DNA of 64,000 nt, taken from NCBI RefSeq assembly GCF_024679095.1, contig NC_066516.1, positions 3,471,032-3,535,031 of the forward strand, written 5' to 3'. Both the position numbers and the translations under genes were made by a program. Of the stretch, positions 10,647 through 24,234 are shown in pieces. The notes beneath the pieces are model-generated. The model saw nothing but the letters and a program-made list of their open reading frames with translations. It had not been told where the DNA came from and did not search any database. Numbering within the stretch: position 1 is the stretch's first letter; each line of letters begins with the position of its first letter. Origin of the DNA: Eriocheir sinensis. Lineage: Eukaryota; Arthropoda; Malacostraca; Decapoda; Varunidae.

Positions 10647-11091
10647 TGTTATGCTCCACTTGTCTACCCCTCACAGGCAGACAGGTGCTCTCCCAGTGCC
10701 TTAAACTGGGCTCGCTATGGAAAACACAGTGCTCCCACGAGGCGGACAGCAGACACAAAGACACTCCGGCGGACACACTCGCTTTTACACCCACAGAGCA
10801 CACAGCGAGGCACAATTAAATACAGGGCGGACTTTCTTGGGGTTTACTAAGCAATAGCACGTTGTACAATCCTTATAGTCCAAGGGGGAGGCAGTCAAGG
10901 CACAAATCACAGGCGATTAAGTCCTAAGGCACAGAGCACAGGCGAGCGCGTCCTTTGTCTTCTCTCCGTCTCCACTCTTCCTCGCCGCATGGCGTCCCTC
11001 TCCAGCCCGCCCCTCAACAGGGGCCAGTGAACCCTCATTACGTCACGTGGCGCCAATTACAATTTAAACTAAGCTAAGCCTTGGCGTAACA
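10647..11091 (-). repeat. 5' LTR of the Gypsy element
   Basis: 445 bp with TGTTA...TAACA ends; pairs with 4670-5099. The two differ by scattered substitutions and small indels. Confidence 0.94.
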
Positions 11092-11579
11092 ATATGTATT
11101 CCCTACTTCATTTAACTCTGATTTTCGTATGTGTAATTTTACATTATGGTTACAATTTTATGCTCGTGTGATGCAAAATTTTCTCAGGAAGATGGTCTCA
11201 GTTTTTCGTAAAAATGAATGTTGGGGTCAGGAAACAGGGTGAGAGTGAGGTGTGTGAAGTCGTCGGTTTGGGCAGACGACGAGGATGGGGCGTGGCTTAA
11301 TTAAGCTCGAGGAAGGGGCGGAGCTTATCGAGACGCCAGCCAATCATCGTCCAGAATGAGATGCCGTGAACATTTCTATTTATATTTTTTATTCACCGAC
11401 AATTGCTTCATAGGGTATATAACGAAAAATCCACATCTTATTTTATTTTATTGTAGTAGTTTATAACATAAAAAACATCCGAGAGGTCCTAATAAAAAAG
11501 CTCATTTCAAAATTTGGTTCTTCACGTTCTATGAGAGTGACGATACCTCTCTATACTTGCCTTGATACATCTGTGTAGC

Positions 11580-11580
11580 C

Positions 11581-11632
<52 letters not shown>
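11580..11632. repeat. (CT)n microsatellite
   Basis: About 25 CT units immediately right of the foldback's target duplication. Confidence 0.97.
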
Positions 11633-11633
<1 letters not shown>

Positions 11634-11639
11634 GCTGAC

Positions 11640-12818
11640 GAACCAAACCCTGTGCCATATTCTTTTAACGTTTCGGGGTCCAAGCACACATATTTGACAT
11701 GGTTTTCATAGGAGTTTCAGGTATTTCGAAGGGTAGTTTTAAGGCCCTGGTGGTAGTCTGACCTTTCTGCTGTACCAGGAACCTAAAAAACACGGTAAAT
11801 GTCCAGAGAGTTGCCCATCTCACTGCGGTACTTATCACCCTAACCATGGGTTAGATCTCATAATTCTATGCATTTTGAACCCCATATACATGCCTCGCAA
11901 ATTGATAGAATCGCTGCTAGCGATTTTTGAAAAGTTAGTGAGTTTTTTGCGGCCGCCTCGGGGCGTCACTGGGAGGACTGGGATACTTTGTTCCCCCGCC
12001 TCCAAAATACGATATTACGCCTCCATATTGTACTTAAGGGACGAAATACATGTCCCTTAACCATAATATGAAGGCGGAAAAACTTAAAAGTAAACAAAAA
12101 GTGGTAAAGGTAGTGAAAAAGCATATTATACATATGCGCGATGTGTTTTGCCAACGATCCGGTTAGCGATGGTACGCTAGGTTAGCGATGGTACGCTTAG
12201 TTAGCCATTAGCCCGCGCATGTGAGACAGGTCCACCACGCGTGGTTATTATTTTTTAGAACACGCACCTTTACCTAATACTATACCGGCCCAAACCTTCA
12301 CAAAAGCCTTTGGGTATAGGTGCGTGTTCTAAAAAAAATAACCACGCGTGGTGGAGCTACTAACTAAAGCGTACCAAAGCTGACCTAACATCGCTAACTG
12401 ATCGTTGGCAACGCTGCTCACATCGCGATGGCGTCGCCATGTAAACACATCGCGTATGTATATGCCTTTCACTACCTTTACCGCTTTTCATTACTTTAGT
12501 TTTCCGCCTTCATATTATGGTTGAAGGGATGTGGCTGTCCGCAAAACTGGAAATGGAAGCGTAATATCATGTTGGAGGGTAACAAAGTATCCCAGTCCCC
12601 CCGTGACGCCGCAGCCGCAAAAACTCACTAACTTTTCAAAAATCGCTAGCAGCGATTCTATCCAATTGCTTTCAAAAAATCGCTAGCAACGATCTATCGT
12701 TACGAGGTTCCAAAATGTATAGAATTAGGAGATCTAACCCATGGTAATAGGGCAGTGAGATGGGCTCTGGACATTTACCAAAAACACTCATTAGACAACC
12801 CGATTGATCTCCTTTCCC
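11640..12818 (+). mobile_element. MITE family M1, right arm, split by a foldback insertion
   Basis: 11640-11793 matches the right arm of the 3266-3625 element (ACATATTTGACA..., CCCTGGTGGTAGTCTGAC, GTACCAGGAACCTAAAAAACAC). The match resumes at 12780-12818 with CACTCATTAGACAACCCGAT. The intervening 986 bp is a separate insertion. Confidence 0.8.
11794..12779. mobile_element. hAT-like palindromic foldback element, 986 bp
   Basis: Termini GGTAAATGTCCAGAG and CTCTGGACATTTACC are perfect 15-bp inverted repeats. An exact 8-bp duplication AAAAACAC flanks it (11786-11793, 12780-12787). The arms (11794-12270 and 12318-12779) are inverted copies almost throughout, with a spacer of ~45 bp near 12274-12318. 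There is no coding capacity. The 8-bp duplication suggests hAT; P or other 8-bp families are possible. Confidence 0.88.
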
Positions 12819-12925
12819 CTCTCTCTTCCTGCCATCATCTCTTCTCTCCCTTCCATTCTTTCACCTTTTCCTTCCTTTCTTCCTACGTCCCATTTTCTTT
12901 CACGTAGCTTATACACACACACAGT

Positions 12926-13190
12926 TATTTCGTTTATTTATTTATATGGTAAGGGGTCTTTCTCCAGCGGCTGTCCACCATTACACTAGCTCTGTTACAT
13001 ATATTAAATTGACCGTCATCTATCACTCCAGAAAGAACTATTTGTCATACGCTCAAAGTACCTACTATGTGTTTATGCGTGTGTGACCATTATTTTATTT
13101 CTTCATGTTAAAAGGGTCTTCTGCCACTCCTTGTATTATTAAACTGAACGTAATATATCATCCAGGAGCTATTTGTTATGCGCTCAAAGT

Positions 13191-13258
<68 letters not shown>

Positions 13259-13390
13259 TTTTATCTTATTTCTTTATTTACTAACTAGCGTCTTCCTCCA
13301 CCGCTTGTCAACTATTCTTTTCCTTGTTACTTGTTGAATTGAACCTCATCTATCACTCAAAAACTATTTCCTATACGCTCTAAGTGACTA
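12926..13390. repeat. ~185-bp tandem repeat, three diverged copies with embedded (GT)n
   Basis: Three blocks share a GGTCTT...CCAC/TCCACCGC...TTGAA-TTGAAC...CATCTATCACTC...CTATTTG/CTATACGCTC-AAGT sequence in the same order. The second-to-third junction carries a (GT)n run (13193-13254) and an (AC)n run follows at 13418-13443. Confidence 0.85.
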
Positions 13391-13411
13391 TTATGGGCTT
13401 CACGCTACGCC

Positions 13412-13446
<35 letters not shown>

Positions 13447-13626
13447 TAATTTCTGTCTCTGGTCCTGCCTCGTCGATAACAGGGCGGGTGATATTGTAGT
13501 CATGTTGTGGTGTCAAAGGATGGCCGGGCTCGTCATCACTTATTCACCGGTGCTCGTCATCTGGGTGGTTGGTAAAGCGATGACTGACTGGCTAGCATTT
13601 GTTAAGAAATTGCTACTTCTGCTAGG

Positions 13627-13670
<44 letters not shown>

Positions 13671-13691
13671 TCAGCGAATTCATGGACAGCG

Positions 13692-13792
13692 ATATTAGGT
13701 GGGGTTAGATACACGGGAGCTTAGGTTCAAAGGAGCTGCCTTATACAGGCCTACCGTCCTCTTGCAGACTCCTAAGTTCTTATGTTCTTATG

Positions 13793-13793
<1 letters not shown>
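13692..13793 (+). mobile_element. LINE 3'-end fragment
   Basis: GGAGCTGCC...TAGGCC/CAGGCCTACC...CCTCTTGCAG...GTTCTTATGTTCTTATGT matches the 3' end of the LINE at 20374-22118 and passes directly into an (ACT)n array, as that LINE does. Confidence 0.75.
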
Positions 13794-13854
<61 letters not shown>

Positions 13855-13866
13855 GCCTACTGCCAT

Positions 13867-13943
<77 letters not shown>

Positions 13944-13977
13944 TCACTACTACTACTACTACTACTATTACCACTAC
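13794..13977. repeat. (ACT)n array
   Basis: Two long ACT runs separated by a few interruptions, adjoining a LINE 3' end. A shorter (ACT)n run lies at 13629-13667. Confidence 0.97.
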
Positions 13978-14178
13978 AGTTTTTCTTAGCACTCAATAAC
14001 ATATTTTAGTATTATACATATTCAAATGCGTATCTTATTGCTTTGCCTGTTTGTTTGCATATTAATAGATGTTTATGCAGATTAAGATATAGCCTGTTTT
14101 TTTTCCTTCTTCTCTTTGATAGACCGACCGACAGACAAACAGACAGGCAGTGAGGTATGTTTTGAATTTATACCCTTT

Positions 14179-14850
<672 letters not shown>

Positions 14851-15089
14851 GAGGGAAAAGTTAGAGGGATTCTTTTTTCGTCTGTTCGCGTTAGGATATC
14901 TCATTCACTTATTTATTATAGTTAGTCTGATCATCTGTTACCATCTCTTTCTGTTTTCTGTTTCTTCCTTTCTTACGTCAACTGCCTTCATGTCCCTACA
15001 CTACTTCTCTTCTCCATACCCATCAACCTCCTCTTTGGCCTTCCTTTTTTTTTACCTCTTCCCTGGCAGCTCCATCTTCAGCATCCTAG
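14851..15089. other. Unassigned pyrimidine-rich spacer
   Basis: No gene or repeat recognised. Confidence 0.5.
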
Positions 15090-15880
15090 TCCCAGCATCT
15101 CTCCTTTGCACATGTCCAAACCACTTCCAGCATCCTATACCCAGCATCTTCTCCTCCATCACACATGTCCAAGCCATCTCCACCATCTACATCATCTCTC
15201 CTCTGCCTACATGTCCAAACCACCTCCAGTTTCCTTCCCCTGATATACCCAGCATCTTCTCCATCACACATGTCCAAGCCATCTCCCGCATTTCTTTTCT
15301 ATTGCACTTGTTCACACCATCTACAGCATCTCTCCTCTGTACATGTCCAAACCACCTCCAGTTTCCTTCTTCTGATATACCCAGCATCTTCTTTCCTTCC
15401 TTCATGTTCAATCATCTCCAGCATCTTTCTTCAGATATACCCTGAAGCATCTCTCTTAACCATGACCAGCATCCTTCTCCTGATATACCTAGCATCTTCT
15501 TCCCTTCCTTCATGTTCAATCATCTCCAGTATCTTTCTTATGATATACCCTGAAGCATCCCTCTTAATCATCTCCAGCATCCTTCTCCTAATATACCCAG
15601 CATCTCCTCTCCTTCATTCATGTCCAAACCACCTCCAGCATCTCTCTCAATCATCTCCAGCTTCCTTCTCCTGATATACCCAGCATCTCTCTTAACCATC
15701 TCCAGCTTCCTTCTTCTGATATACCCAGCATCTCTCTTAACCATCTCCAGCTTCCTTCTTCTGATATACCCAGCATCTCTCTTAACCATCTCCAGCTTCC
15801 TTCTTCTGATATACCCAGCATCTCTCCTCCTCCACTCATGTTCATACCACCTCCAGCATCTTTCCTCTTCCACTCATGTT
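15090..15880 (-). repeat. Minisatellite of ~45-50 bp units, probably LINE-derived
   Basis: Units such as CATCTCCAGC...TTCTTCTGATATACCCAGCAT repeat across ~790 bp; four are near-identical 45-mers at 15640-15830. On the minus strand they encode repeats of RDAGYIRRRKLEMV and one frame has WFGHVQRRDA, phrases like the C-terminal end of RTE/jockey-type LINE proteins, so origin by amplification of LINE coding sequence is inferred. Confidence 0.75.
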
Positions 15881-16003
15881 CATAAAAAAGATTAAAAGGA
15901 AATTCCGATAAAAATAAAGCCTCCGTATCAAATTAATATCCTGAGGTGTCTTGATGCTCCTCCTCTTGAAAAATTCTTAATTGATAGGAAGGAGGACGAG
16001 GGG

Positions 16004-16008
<5 letters not shown>

Positions 16009-16063
<55 letters not shown>
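16009..16063. repeat. (GT)n microsatellite
   Basis: About 27 GT units. Confidence 0.97.
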
Positions 16064-16066
<3 letters not shown>

Positions 16067-16263
16067 TCGACACGACCTGATCACGCGCTCGAATCGTGAT
16101 CGTCAGCCAGTAACTTATCGAAAAAAATACAAACTTTTGCATGCTGCTTTACTTTATATTTTCCTTTCTTTATTTTCCATTCCTTGACAAGCTTTTTCTG
16201 AATGATAATAATAACACTTATACTATTTCCTCTCTTCACACAAGTTTTCTGTTTAAAATGTAT

Positions 16264-16478
<215 letters not shown>

Positions 16479-16547
16479 TGTTACTTATGATTTGTTACGC
16501 TTTTTCTCTTTCATTTTCTATCTTTTTTTTTCTTTCTTTCTTTCTTT

Positions 16548-16654
16548 GAGAGAGAGAGAGAGAGAGAGAGAGCATAGAAAAATTGTATCTCTCTTTTTAG
16601 GTCTTTTGAGAGAGGTGTTATAAAAAGGCAGTGGGGTATAGAATTATTCTCTCT
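16548..16654. repeat. (GA)n and (TC)n runs at the LINE 5' junction
   Basis: (GA)n at 16548-16572 and a short (TC)n at about 16645-16662, where the next LINE begins. Confidence 0.85.
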
Positions 16655-18595
<1,941 letters not shown>

Positions 18596-18737
18596 GGGTG
18601 GTTTGCTCATCTTTATCGACCCTTCCTTCACACCTCCGTCCATTATTACTTCTTCCTATGCAATCGTTTAAGACCTCCTCCTCCTCTCTTCCTTTTCTGG
18701 TCTCATTTTTCACCTACTCATCCGTCAATTTGTTTAT

Positions 18738-18738
<1 letters not shown>

Positions 18739-18832
<94 letters not shown>

Positions 18833-18833
18833 G
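18739..18833. repeat. (TTG)n microsatellite
   Basis: About 31 TTG units, 10 bp left of the next foldback element. Confidence 0.97.
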
Positions 18834-18843
18834 CACTTCTTCT

Positions 18844-20008
18844 CATAGCTCGTCTTTATCTCGATAAGTTATCGAGATAATTAAACTCTGATAACATAAT
18901 CGGGTTATCGGCCATCTGCTACTTATTTAAATATATATCGGTATCTTCGTTACTTTTGTAACCAAACCAGCGATAATCGCTACTTTTTTCCGCCTCTCAG
19001 AAAAAAAAACGTTGTCTCCTCCCTACTGCGCGCATGCTTGGTCCGGGCGCCCGGTGTTGTATGAGAAAACTTTGGGGTATGAAATATCTTCGATGAAGAT
19101 ATTTCATACTTATATCAACATTAACACACTAGGTTATTTTTTTATGTTAGACTCAAAAATCAATATGTCAAAGAGAAAAATCATTTAACTTTGCCGAAAA
19201 GATGATTATTTACTGCTTCAAATTTGATATTCCATATTCGTTTGTGAGCATGCCATGGTATTGAAGGCACCCGGTGTTGTGTTATTTGGTGTCCCATCGT
19301 CAAAAGGTGGCGCTTTGGTTTACAAACACTGGTCTTTCGTGAACTGCGCATGCTCAGACCAGCAAGCGTAGCACTGTACATACTCACAAAGCTTTTTAAC
19401 ACATTAAGAGTTGCTGGAAGGCTTAATCAGACATACAGTACATCACTCTGTACATAATTATAAATACAACTCGTACAGAGTGTCGTTCTTGCAACAGCGG
19501 GGATGGTGGTAGTGGTACTGTATGTCTGATTCAGCCTTCCAGCAACTCTTCATTACGGTTAAAAAGCTTTGTGAGACTGTACAGGTCTACGCTTGCTGGT
19601 CTGAACATGCGCAATTCACGAGAGACCAGTGTTTGTAAACAAAAGCGCCAGCTTTTGACAGTGAACATAAATAACACAACTTACCAATTCAAACGTTCTA
19701 GTATTACCGTCCATAGGTGCGTGTCAAGGTGTGGTTTTCAGGTTTTATAAGTTTTTTTTTAAATACCGATAATGAAAATTTGAATTCATCTATGTTTTTT
19801 ATTTGAAATATCTATATAATATCGTTTTCGCCAATCGGACTTATCGCTAGCTAGTATCGGAATTGTGGATTTATATCGGTTATCGGTTATCGGTTATCGC
19901 CTATATTTGTGTCTCCAGTTAACGAATATCGGTTATCACCGATAAGGTTTTCCATTATCAGTTATCGGCTATCGGGAATAAGGTTTTCTGTTATCGTGCC
20001 CAGCTATG
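18844..20008. mobile_element. hAT-like palindromic foldback element, 1165 bp
   Basis: The ends CATAGCTCG... and ...CCAGCTATG are inverted, flanked on both sides by CTTCTTCT (18836-18843, 20009-20016). Long arms mirror each other around 19455-19505, for example GAGTTGCTGGAAGGCTTAATCAG versus its complement, and AAACACTGGTCTTTCGTGAAC. The ends are rich in TTATCG/CGATAA motifs, as in hAT MITEs. The right flank is itself a CTT repeat, so the duplication is weaker evidence than in the other elements. Confidence 0.78.
19077..19109. repeat. Perfect 15-bp hairpin inside the foldback element
   Basis: GTATGAAATATCTTC and its exact complement are separated by GAT. Confidence 0.95.
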
Positions 20009-20343
20009 CTTCTTCTTCTTCTTCTTCTTCTTCTTTTTCTTTTTTTTTTCTTCTTCTTCTTCTTCTCCTCTCCTCTTCCTTTTTTCATTCCCTTCTTTCC
20101 TTTCTTCATAAATAGGAGCTAGTGGCCACGCGGTGCAAGTGGTTAGTGAACCCGATAAGGTAGCTACTGTTTGTTTTGCTTATATATGCATTACGTCATT
20201 GTACTGTCAGTTTTACGATGGTTTGTGTTGTTAGTGACGTGTTTTATGTAGATCGTTTTTGTTATGGTTGTTGTCGTCGTCGTCATCACCATCGTCATCT
20301 TTTTTCTTGTTTTTTTTTCATTTTGCTCATGTTTTTGTTCATT
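20009..20343. other. CTT-rich and unassigned sequence
   Basis: (CTT)n to about 20062, then T-rich sequence with no gene. The phrase GTGGCCACGCGGTGCAAGTGGTTAG (20120-20145) weakly resembles a tRNA-like SINE head, but nothing follows to support it. Confidence 0.5.
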
Positions 20344-20373
20344 TTGTTGTTGTTGTTGTTGTTGTTGTTGTTG
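20344..20373. repeat. (GTT)n run at the LINE 5' junction
   Basis: Ten GTT units end exactly where LINE coding similarity starts. Confidence 0.93.
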
Positions 20374-22114
20374 AACAGATCTACAGGGGAGAAGAGATAG
20401 AAGAATTAACCGACATCAACATAAGTAGGGAGCTCGTGAGTAGACAGATAGATAGACTTAAAGTCACTAAGGCGCCAGGGCCAGATGAACTTTTCCCCAG
20501 GGTAATAAAGGAATGCGAAACAGAGATAAGTGGGCAGTTAACAGAAGTATTTAGGAAGTCACTAGACACAGGGGTGGTGCCTGTTTCATGGAGGCAGGCA
20601 CACGTTATTCCAATATTTAAGAAGGGAAACAAATCTTCTATGGAGAACTATAGGCCGATTAGTTTGACGTCAGTTATAGGTAAAATGATTGAGTCAATAA
20701 TAGCTGATAGTATTAGGGACCATATAGACAGACATAGTTTAATTCACGACTCACAGCATGGGTTTATTAAAGGTAAGTCGTGTCTCACTAATCTTTTATC
20801 CTTTTGCAATAGAGTATACGAGGCAGCTGACAATGATGAGAGCTTTGATGTTGTTTATCTTGATTTTAGTAAGGCCTTCGATAAGGTACCTCACCAGAGA
20901 CTGTTAAATAAAGTCAGGGCTCATGGGATAGGAGGGAACGTATTTGATTGGATTAAGGCGTGGATTAGCGACAGGAAACGGAGGGTTACCATTAACGGTA
21001 AAAAATCCGAATGGGGTAATGTTACCAGTGGGGTTCCTCAAGGTTTAGGCCTGCTTTTATTCATTATCTACATCAGTGACATAGACAATGGGATAACTAG
21101 TGACAGGTAAATTTGCAGATGACACCAAAATAAGACGCACTATTAGGACAGGGGAGGATGGTAGAGCACTGCAATAGGATCTCAACAAACTATCAGCTTG
21201 GTCAGAAAAATGGCAGATGAATTTTAACATCACCAAGTGTAGCGTACTTAGTGTAGGAACATGCAACCCATTACACGGGTATAGTTTAGACTCCACAGCG
21301 ATAGACAGGTCTGAGTGTGACAGGGATTTGGGAGTGTTAGTGAACTCTGACCTAAAACTAAGGAAGCAATGTATTAGTGCGAGGAATAGGGCTAACAGGG
21401 TATTAGGCTTTATTAACAGGACGGTAACCAACAGGAGTGCAGAGTTCATCCTCAGACTCTACTTAGCGTTAGTTAGGTCACACTTAGATTATGCTGTCCA
21501 GTTTTGGTGCCCACACTACAGAATGGACATCAACTTGCTAGAATCAGTTCAGAGGAGGATGACCAAGATGATTCAGGGGCTGAGGAACCTCCCATATCAA
21601 AATAAGCTGAAACATCTAAACTTACATTCACTAGAGAGACGAAGAGTGCGGGGAGATCTGATAGAAGCATTCAAATGGGTCAAGGGTTACAACAAAGGCG
21701 ATATAAGTAAAGTACTGAGAATTAGCCAGCAGGATAGAACTCGCAGTAATGGATTTGAATTAGAAAAGTATAGATTTAGGAGAGATATAGGCAAGCATTG
21801 GTTTAGTAATAGGGTGGTGGGGGAATGGAATAGACTCAGCAATCACATAGTTAGTGCAGGGACGATAGCTTGTTTTAAGAGTAGACTGGATAGCTACATG
21901 GACAAGGACGACAGGTGGCAGTAAGGCGTGGATGCAGTAAGGTGACGGGGTTATGGATGCGTGCCTAGTACCGCCGGTATAACGAGGATCAAGCCTCTAC
22001 CTGTAACCCCTGTAACTACACCTCATCCACCGTGAATAGTGGGGGGGATTCTGGAGCTGCCCTGTGTAGGCCACCCGGCCTCTTGCAGTTTCCCTCTGTT
22101 CTTATGTTCTTATG

Positions 22115-22118
<4 letters not shown>
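20374..22118 (+). pseudogene. CR1/jockey-like LINE, 5'-truncated reverse transcriptase
   Basis: Frame one (20374-21110) contains [62 protein letters not shown] and a shortened VPQGLGLLLFIIYI block in which a few codons are lost before the catalytic box. A stop at 21108-21110 is followed by a shifted frame carrying FADDTK (about 21110-21130). The frame at 21217-21924 holds the C-terminal part (RANRVLGFI, HLDYAVQFW, RRVRGDLIEAFK). The 3' end carries a conserved tail with GTGCCTAGTACCGCCGGTA and GTTCTTATGTTCTTATGT before (ACT)n. 5'-truncated and inactive. Confidence 0.9.
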
Positions 22119-22156
<38 letters not shown>

Positions 22157-22175
22157 CACCACCTCCACTACCACC

Positions 22176-22210
<35 letters not shown>
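22119..22210. repeat. (ACT)n array at the LINE 3' end
   Basis: ACT/ACC repeats start directly after the LINE tail. Confidence 0.95.
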
Positions 22211-22211
<1 letters not shown>

Positions 22212-22294
22212 GTTTGCTATTTGTTTATTTTTCACGACCTTCATGTCTCCTTTTATATCAGTATTGACGATCAACATATTCATTTAGCTATAGG

Positions 22295-23375
22295 GAAGAG
22301 GAGGAGGAGGAGGAGGAGGAGGAGGAGGAGGAGGAGGTGGTGGAAGATGAATAGAAGGAGAAGGAAGATGATGAATAGGAGGAAGGGGAAGGGACGAGAA
22401 AGAGGAGGAGGAGAAATATGCGTAGGAGGAAGAAGAAGGGGTAAGGAATAGAAGGAGGAGAAGGAGGAGGAAGAAGAGGAGTAGGAGGAGGAAGAGGGAG
22501 GGAATAGGAGGAGGAGAAGAAGGAGGAGGAGGAGGAATTAGAAAAAAAAACATATAAAAATGACGTATGACGAGGTGTACTACGAGACGAAAAAAGAGAA
22601 GGAGGAGGAGGAAGAGGAGGAGGAGGAGGAGGAGACGGAGGAGGAGGAGAAGGAGGAGGATGAGGAGTTGTGAACATTGCTAATATGCTAAACGTTTTGT
22701 CAACAATTTTCGTTATGTGGTATCGATTAAGGAGGAGGAGGAGGAGGAGGAGGAGGAGGAGGGAGAACATTAGTTAGAGAAGCAAAAAAAAAACAAGAGG
22801 GATGATTGTAAAGTTGAGGAGTAAGAAAAAAGAGGAGAAAAAGGAAGAGGAGGAGGAGGAGGAAGAAGAAGAAGAGGAGGAGGAGGAGGAGGAGGAGGAG
22901 GGGGAGGAGGAGGAGGAAGAAGAAGAAGAAGAGGAGGAAGAAAAAAGGAGGAGTATGAGGAGGAGGAAGAAAAAGAGTAGGAGGAGGAGGGAGAGGGGGA
23001 GGAGGAGGAGGAGGAGGAGGAGGAGTAGAGTAGGTGAAAACAAATAGAGATGAGTTTAAAAAAAATAGATGGAAAAAGGAAGAAAAATAGAGAGGAGGAA
23101 GAGGAGGAGGAGGAGGAGGAAGAAGAAAAAAAAATAAGAAAAGAGAGGAAGTGAAAACAAAGAAGAAGGATGACTTGAAAGATGAAGTGAAAAAATGAAG
23201 AAAAAAAGGAGATGAAGGAGGGGTCAGGAGGAGGAGGAAGAGGAGGAGGAGGAAGAAGAGGAGGAAGATAAATAACAGGGATAAGAGGTAATAGGCCGAG
23301 GAAGACGTGAAAATGATATGACAAAAGACAATTGAGGAGGAGGAGGAGGAGAAACAGAAAGGAACAGAAAGGAAG
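22295..23375. repeat. Polypurine (GGA/GAA)-rich block
   Basis: About 1.1 kb almost wholly of A and G on the plus strand, mainly GGA and GAA units. The long pyrimidine-coded frames on the other strand are low-complexity and not genes. Confidence 0.95.
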
Positions 23376-23379
23376 AAGA

Positions 23380-24100
23380 AACAACAGCAGACCTGATGGT
23401 CCTTACGAGGCTGTTTGTGACAAGCTACACTAACTACCATATCAAAGGTGGAAGATGAAGAACAGCAAAGGCGGAGGCTCCTACCCACCCCCCATCCCTC
23501 CAGCCAAAGCTGGCAGGAAAGGAAAAAGAACCATGCAGCATGGAAAAACTGCATGGAAATTATATAGGAAAGAGGAAAGAACTACCATTACTGTTACCAC
23601 TAACCGGGTGATAAAAACGGACAAGGACACCAGTATTCGAAAGAACTTAACGTTATTACGACAATGAGTAATATCTTAGTTGCTGGTTGGATTCAAAATA
23701 CTTGTCTAATCTATTCTTGAGGGCCGTAACTGTTGTACTATCAACGACATCACAGGGTAGAGAATTACCAAAGATTAACGACTCGATTGAAGAAGTGTTT
23801 GGCTTCGTGCGACGAGAATCTTTTACCACTTATCTTGAAATTGTTATTTCTTCTTGTTCTATTTGATCGATCAATTGTAAAGTAATCTTTCGCATTAATA
23901 TCACTGAATCCTTTAAACATTTTAAACACTTCTATTAGATCGCCTCGCATTCTTCGTTTTGATTACCTTAATAAATTTGCTTTTTAAGCCTTTGTTCATA
24001 AGATAAATTTCTCAACCTAGGAATCATTTTTGTTACTCTCCATTGAACCCGTTCTAACTTTTCTACGTCGTTTTTGTAATAGGGAGACCAAAACTGTACA
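23380..24100 (-). pseudogene. CR1 LINE 3' fragment
   Basis: The minus strand encodes CVQFWSPYYKNDVEKLERVQ, TKMIPRLRNLSYEQRLKK, MRGDLIEVFKMFKGFSDIN and HFFNRVVNLW, the C-terminal domain seen in the CR1 element at 42116-45990. A 3' UTR shared with that element follows (TGCCAGCTTTGGCTGGAGGG, CCTCCGCCTTTGCTGT). The 5' end stops at a (GGA)n run at 24102. Several stops. Confidence 0.85.
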
Positions 24101-24101
24101 C

Positions 24102-24203
24102 AGAGGAGGAGGAGGAGGAGGAGGAGGAGGAGGAAGATAATTTGAGGCGTGGTCGCTGATATTAATAATTCAAAGGTGACGCACATTACCAGGATGAGAG
24201 AGA

Positions 24204-24234
<31 letters not shown>

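Larger units (their letters stand above)
4670..11091 (-). mobile_element. Ty3/Gypsy LTR retrotransposon, decayed
   Basis: Two long terminal repeats (4670-5099 and 10647-11091) bracket gag, protease, reverse transcriptase, RNase H and integrase in that order on the minus strand, which is the Ty3/Gypsy order. A primer binding site adjoins the upstream LTR and a purine tract adjoins the downstream LTR, both consistent with minus orientation. Flanking 4-bp duplications ATAT (4666-4669 and 11092-11095) mark the insertion into the palindromic host element. The frame is broken in several places, so this copy is not autonomous. Confidence 0.92.
3945..11564. mobile_element. hAT-like palindromic (foldback) element, interrupted by a Gypsy element
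   Basis: The ends are CAAGGCAAGTA at 3945 and TACTTGCCTTG ending at 11564, flanked on both sides by an exact 8-bp duplication ATACATCT (3937-3944 and 11565-11572). The block at 4010-4237 is the near-exact reverse complement of 11092-11300, and 4268-4478 mirrors 4499-4660. Removing the LTR retrotransposon at 4670-11091 leaves about 1.2 kb. There is no transposase; 8-bp duplications are typical of hAT elements, so a non-autonomous hAT foldback is inferred. Confidence 0.82.

Noticed and set aside
22288..23554. Several overlapping minus-strand Pro/Ser/Leu/Phe-rich frames over 200 codons
   Set aside because: Low-complexity translations of the polypurine block with no domain features.
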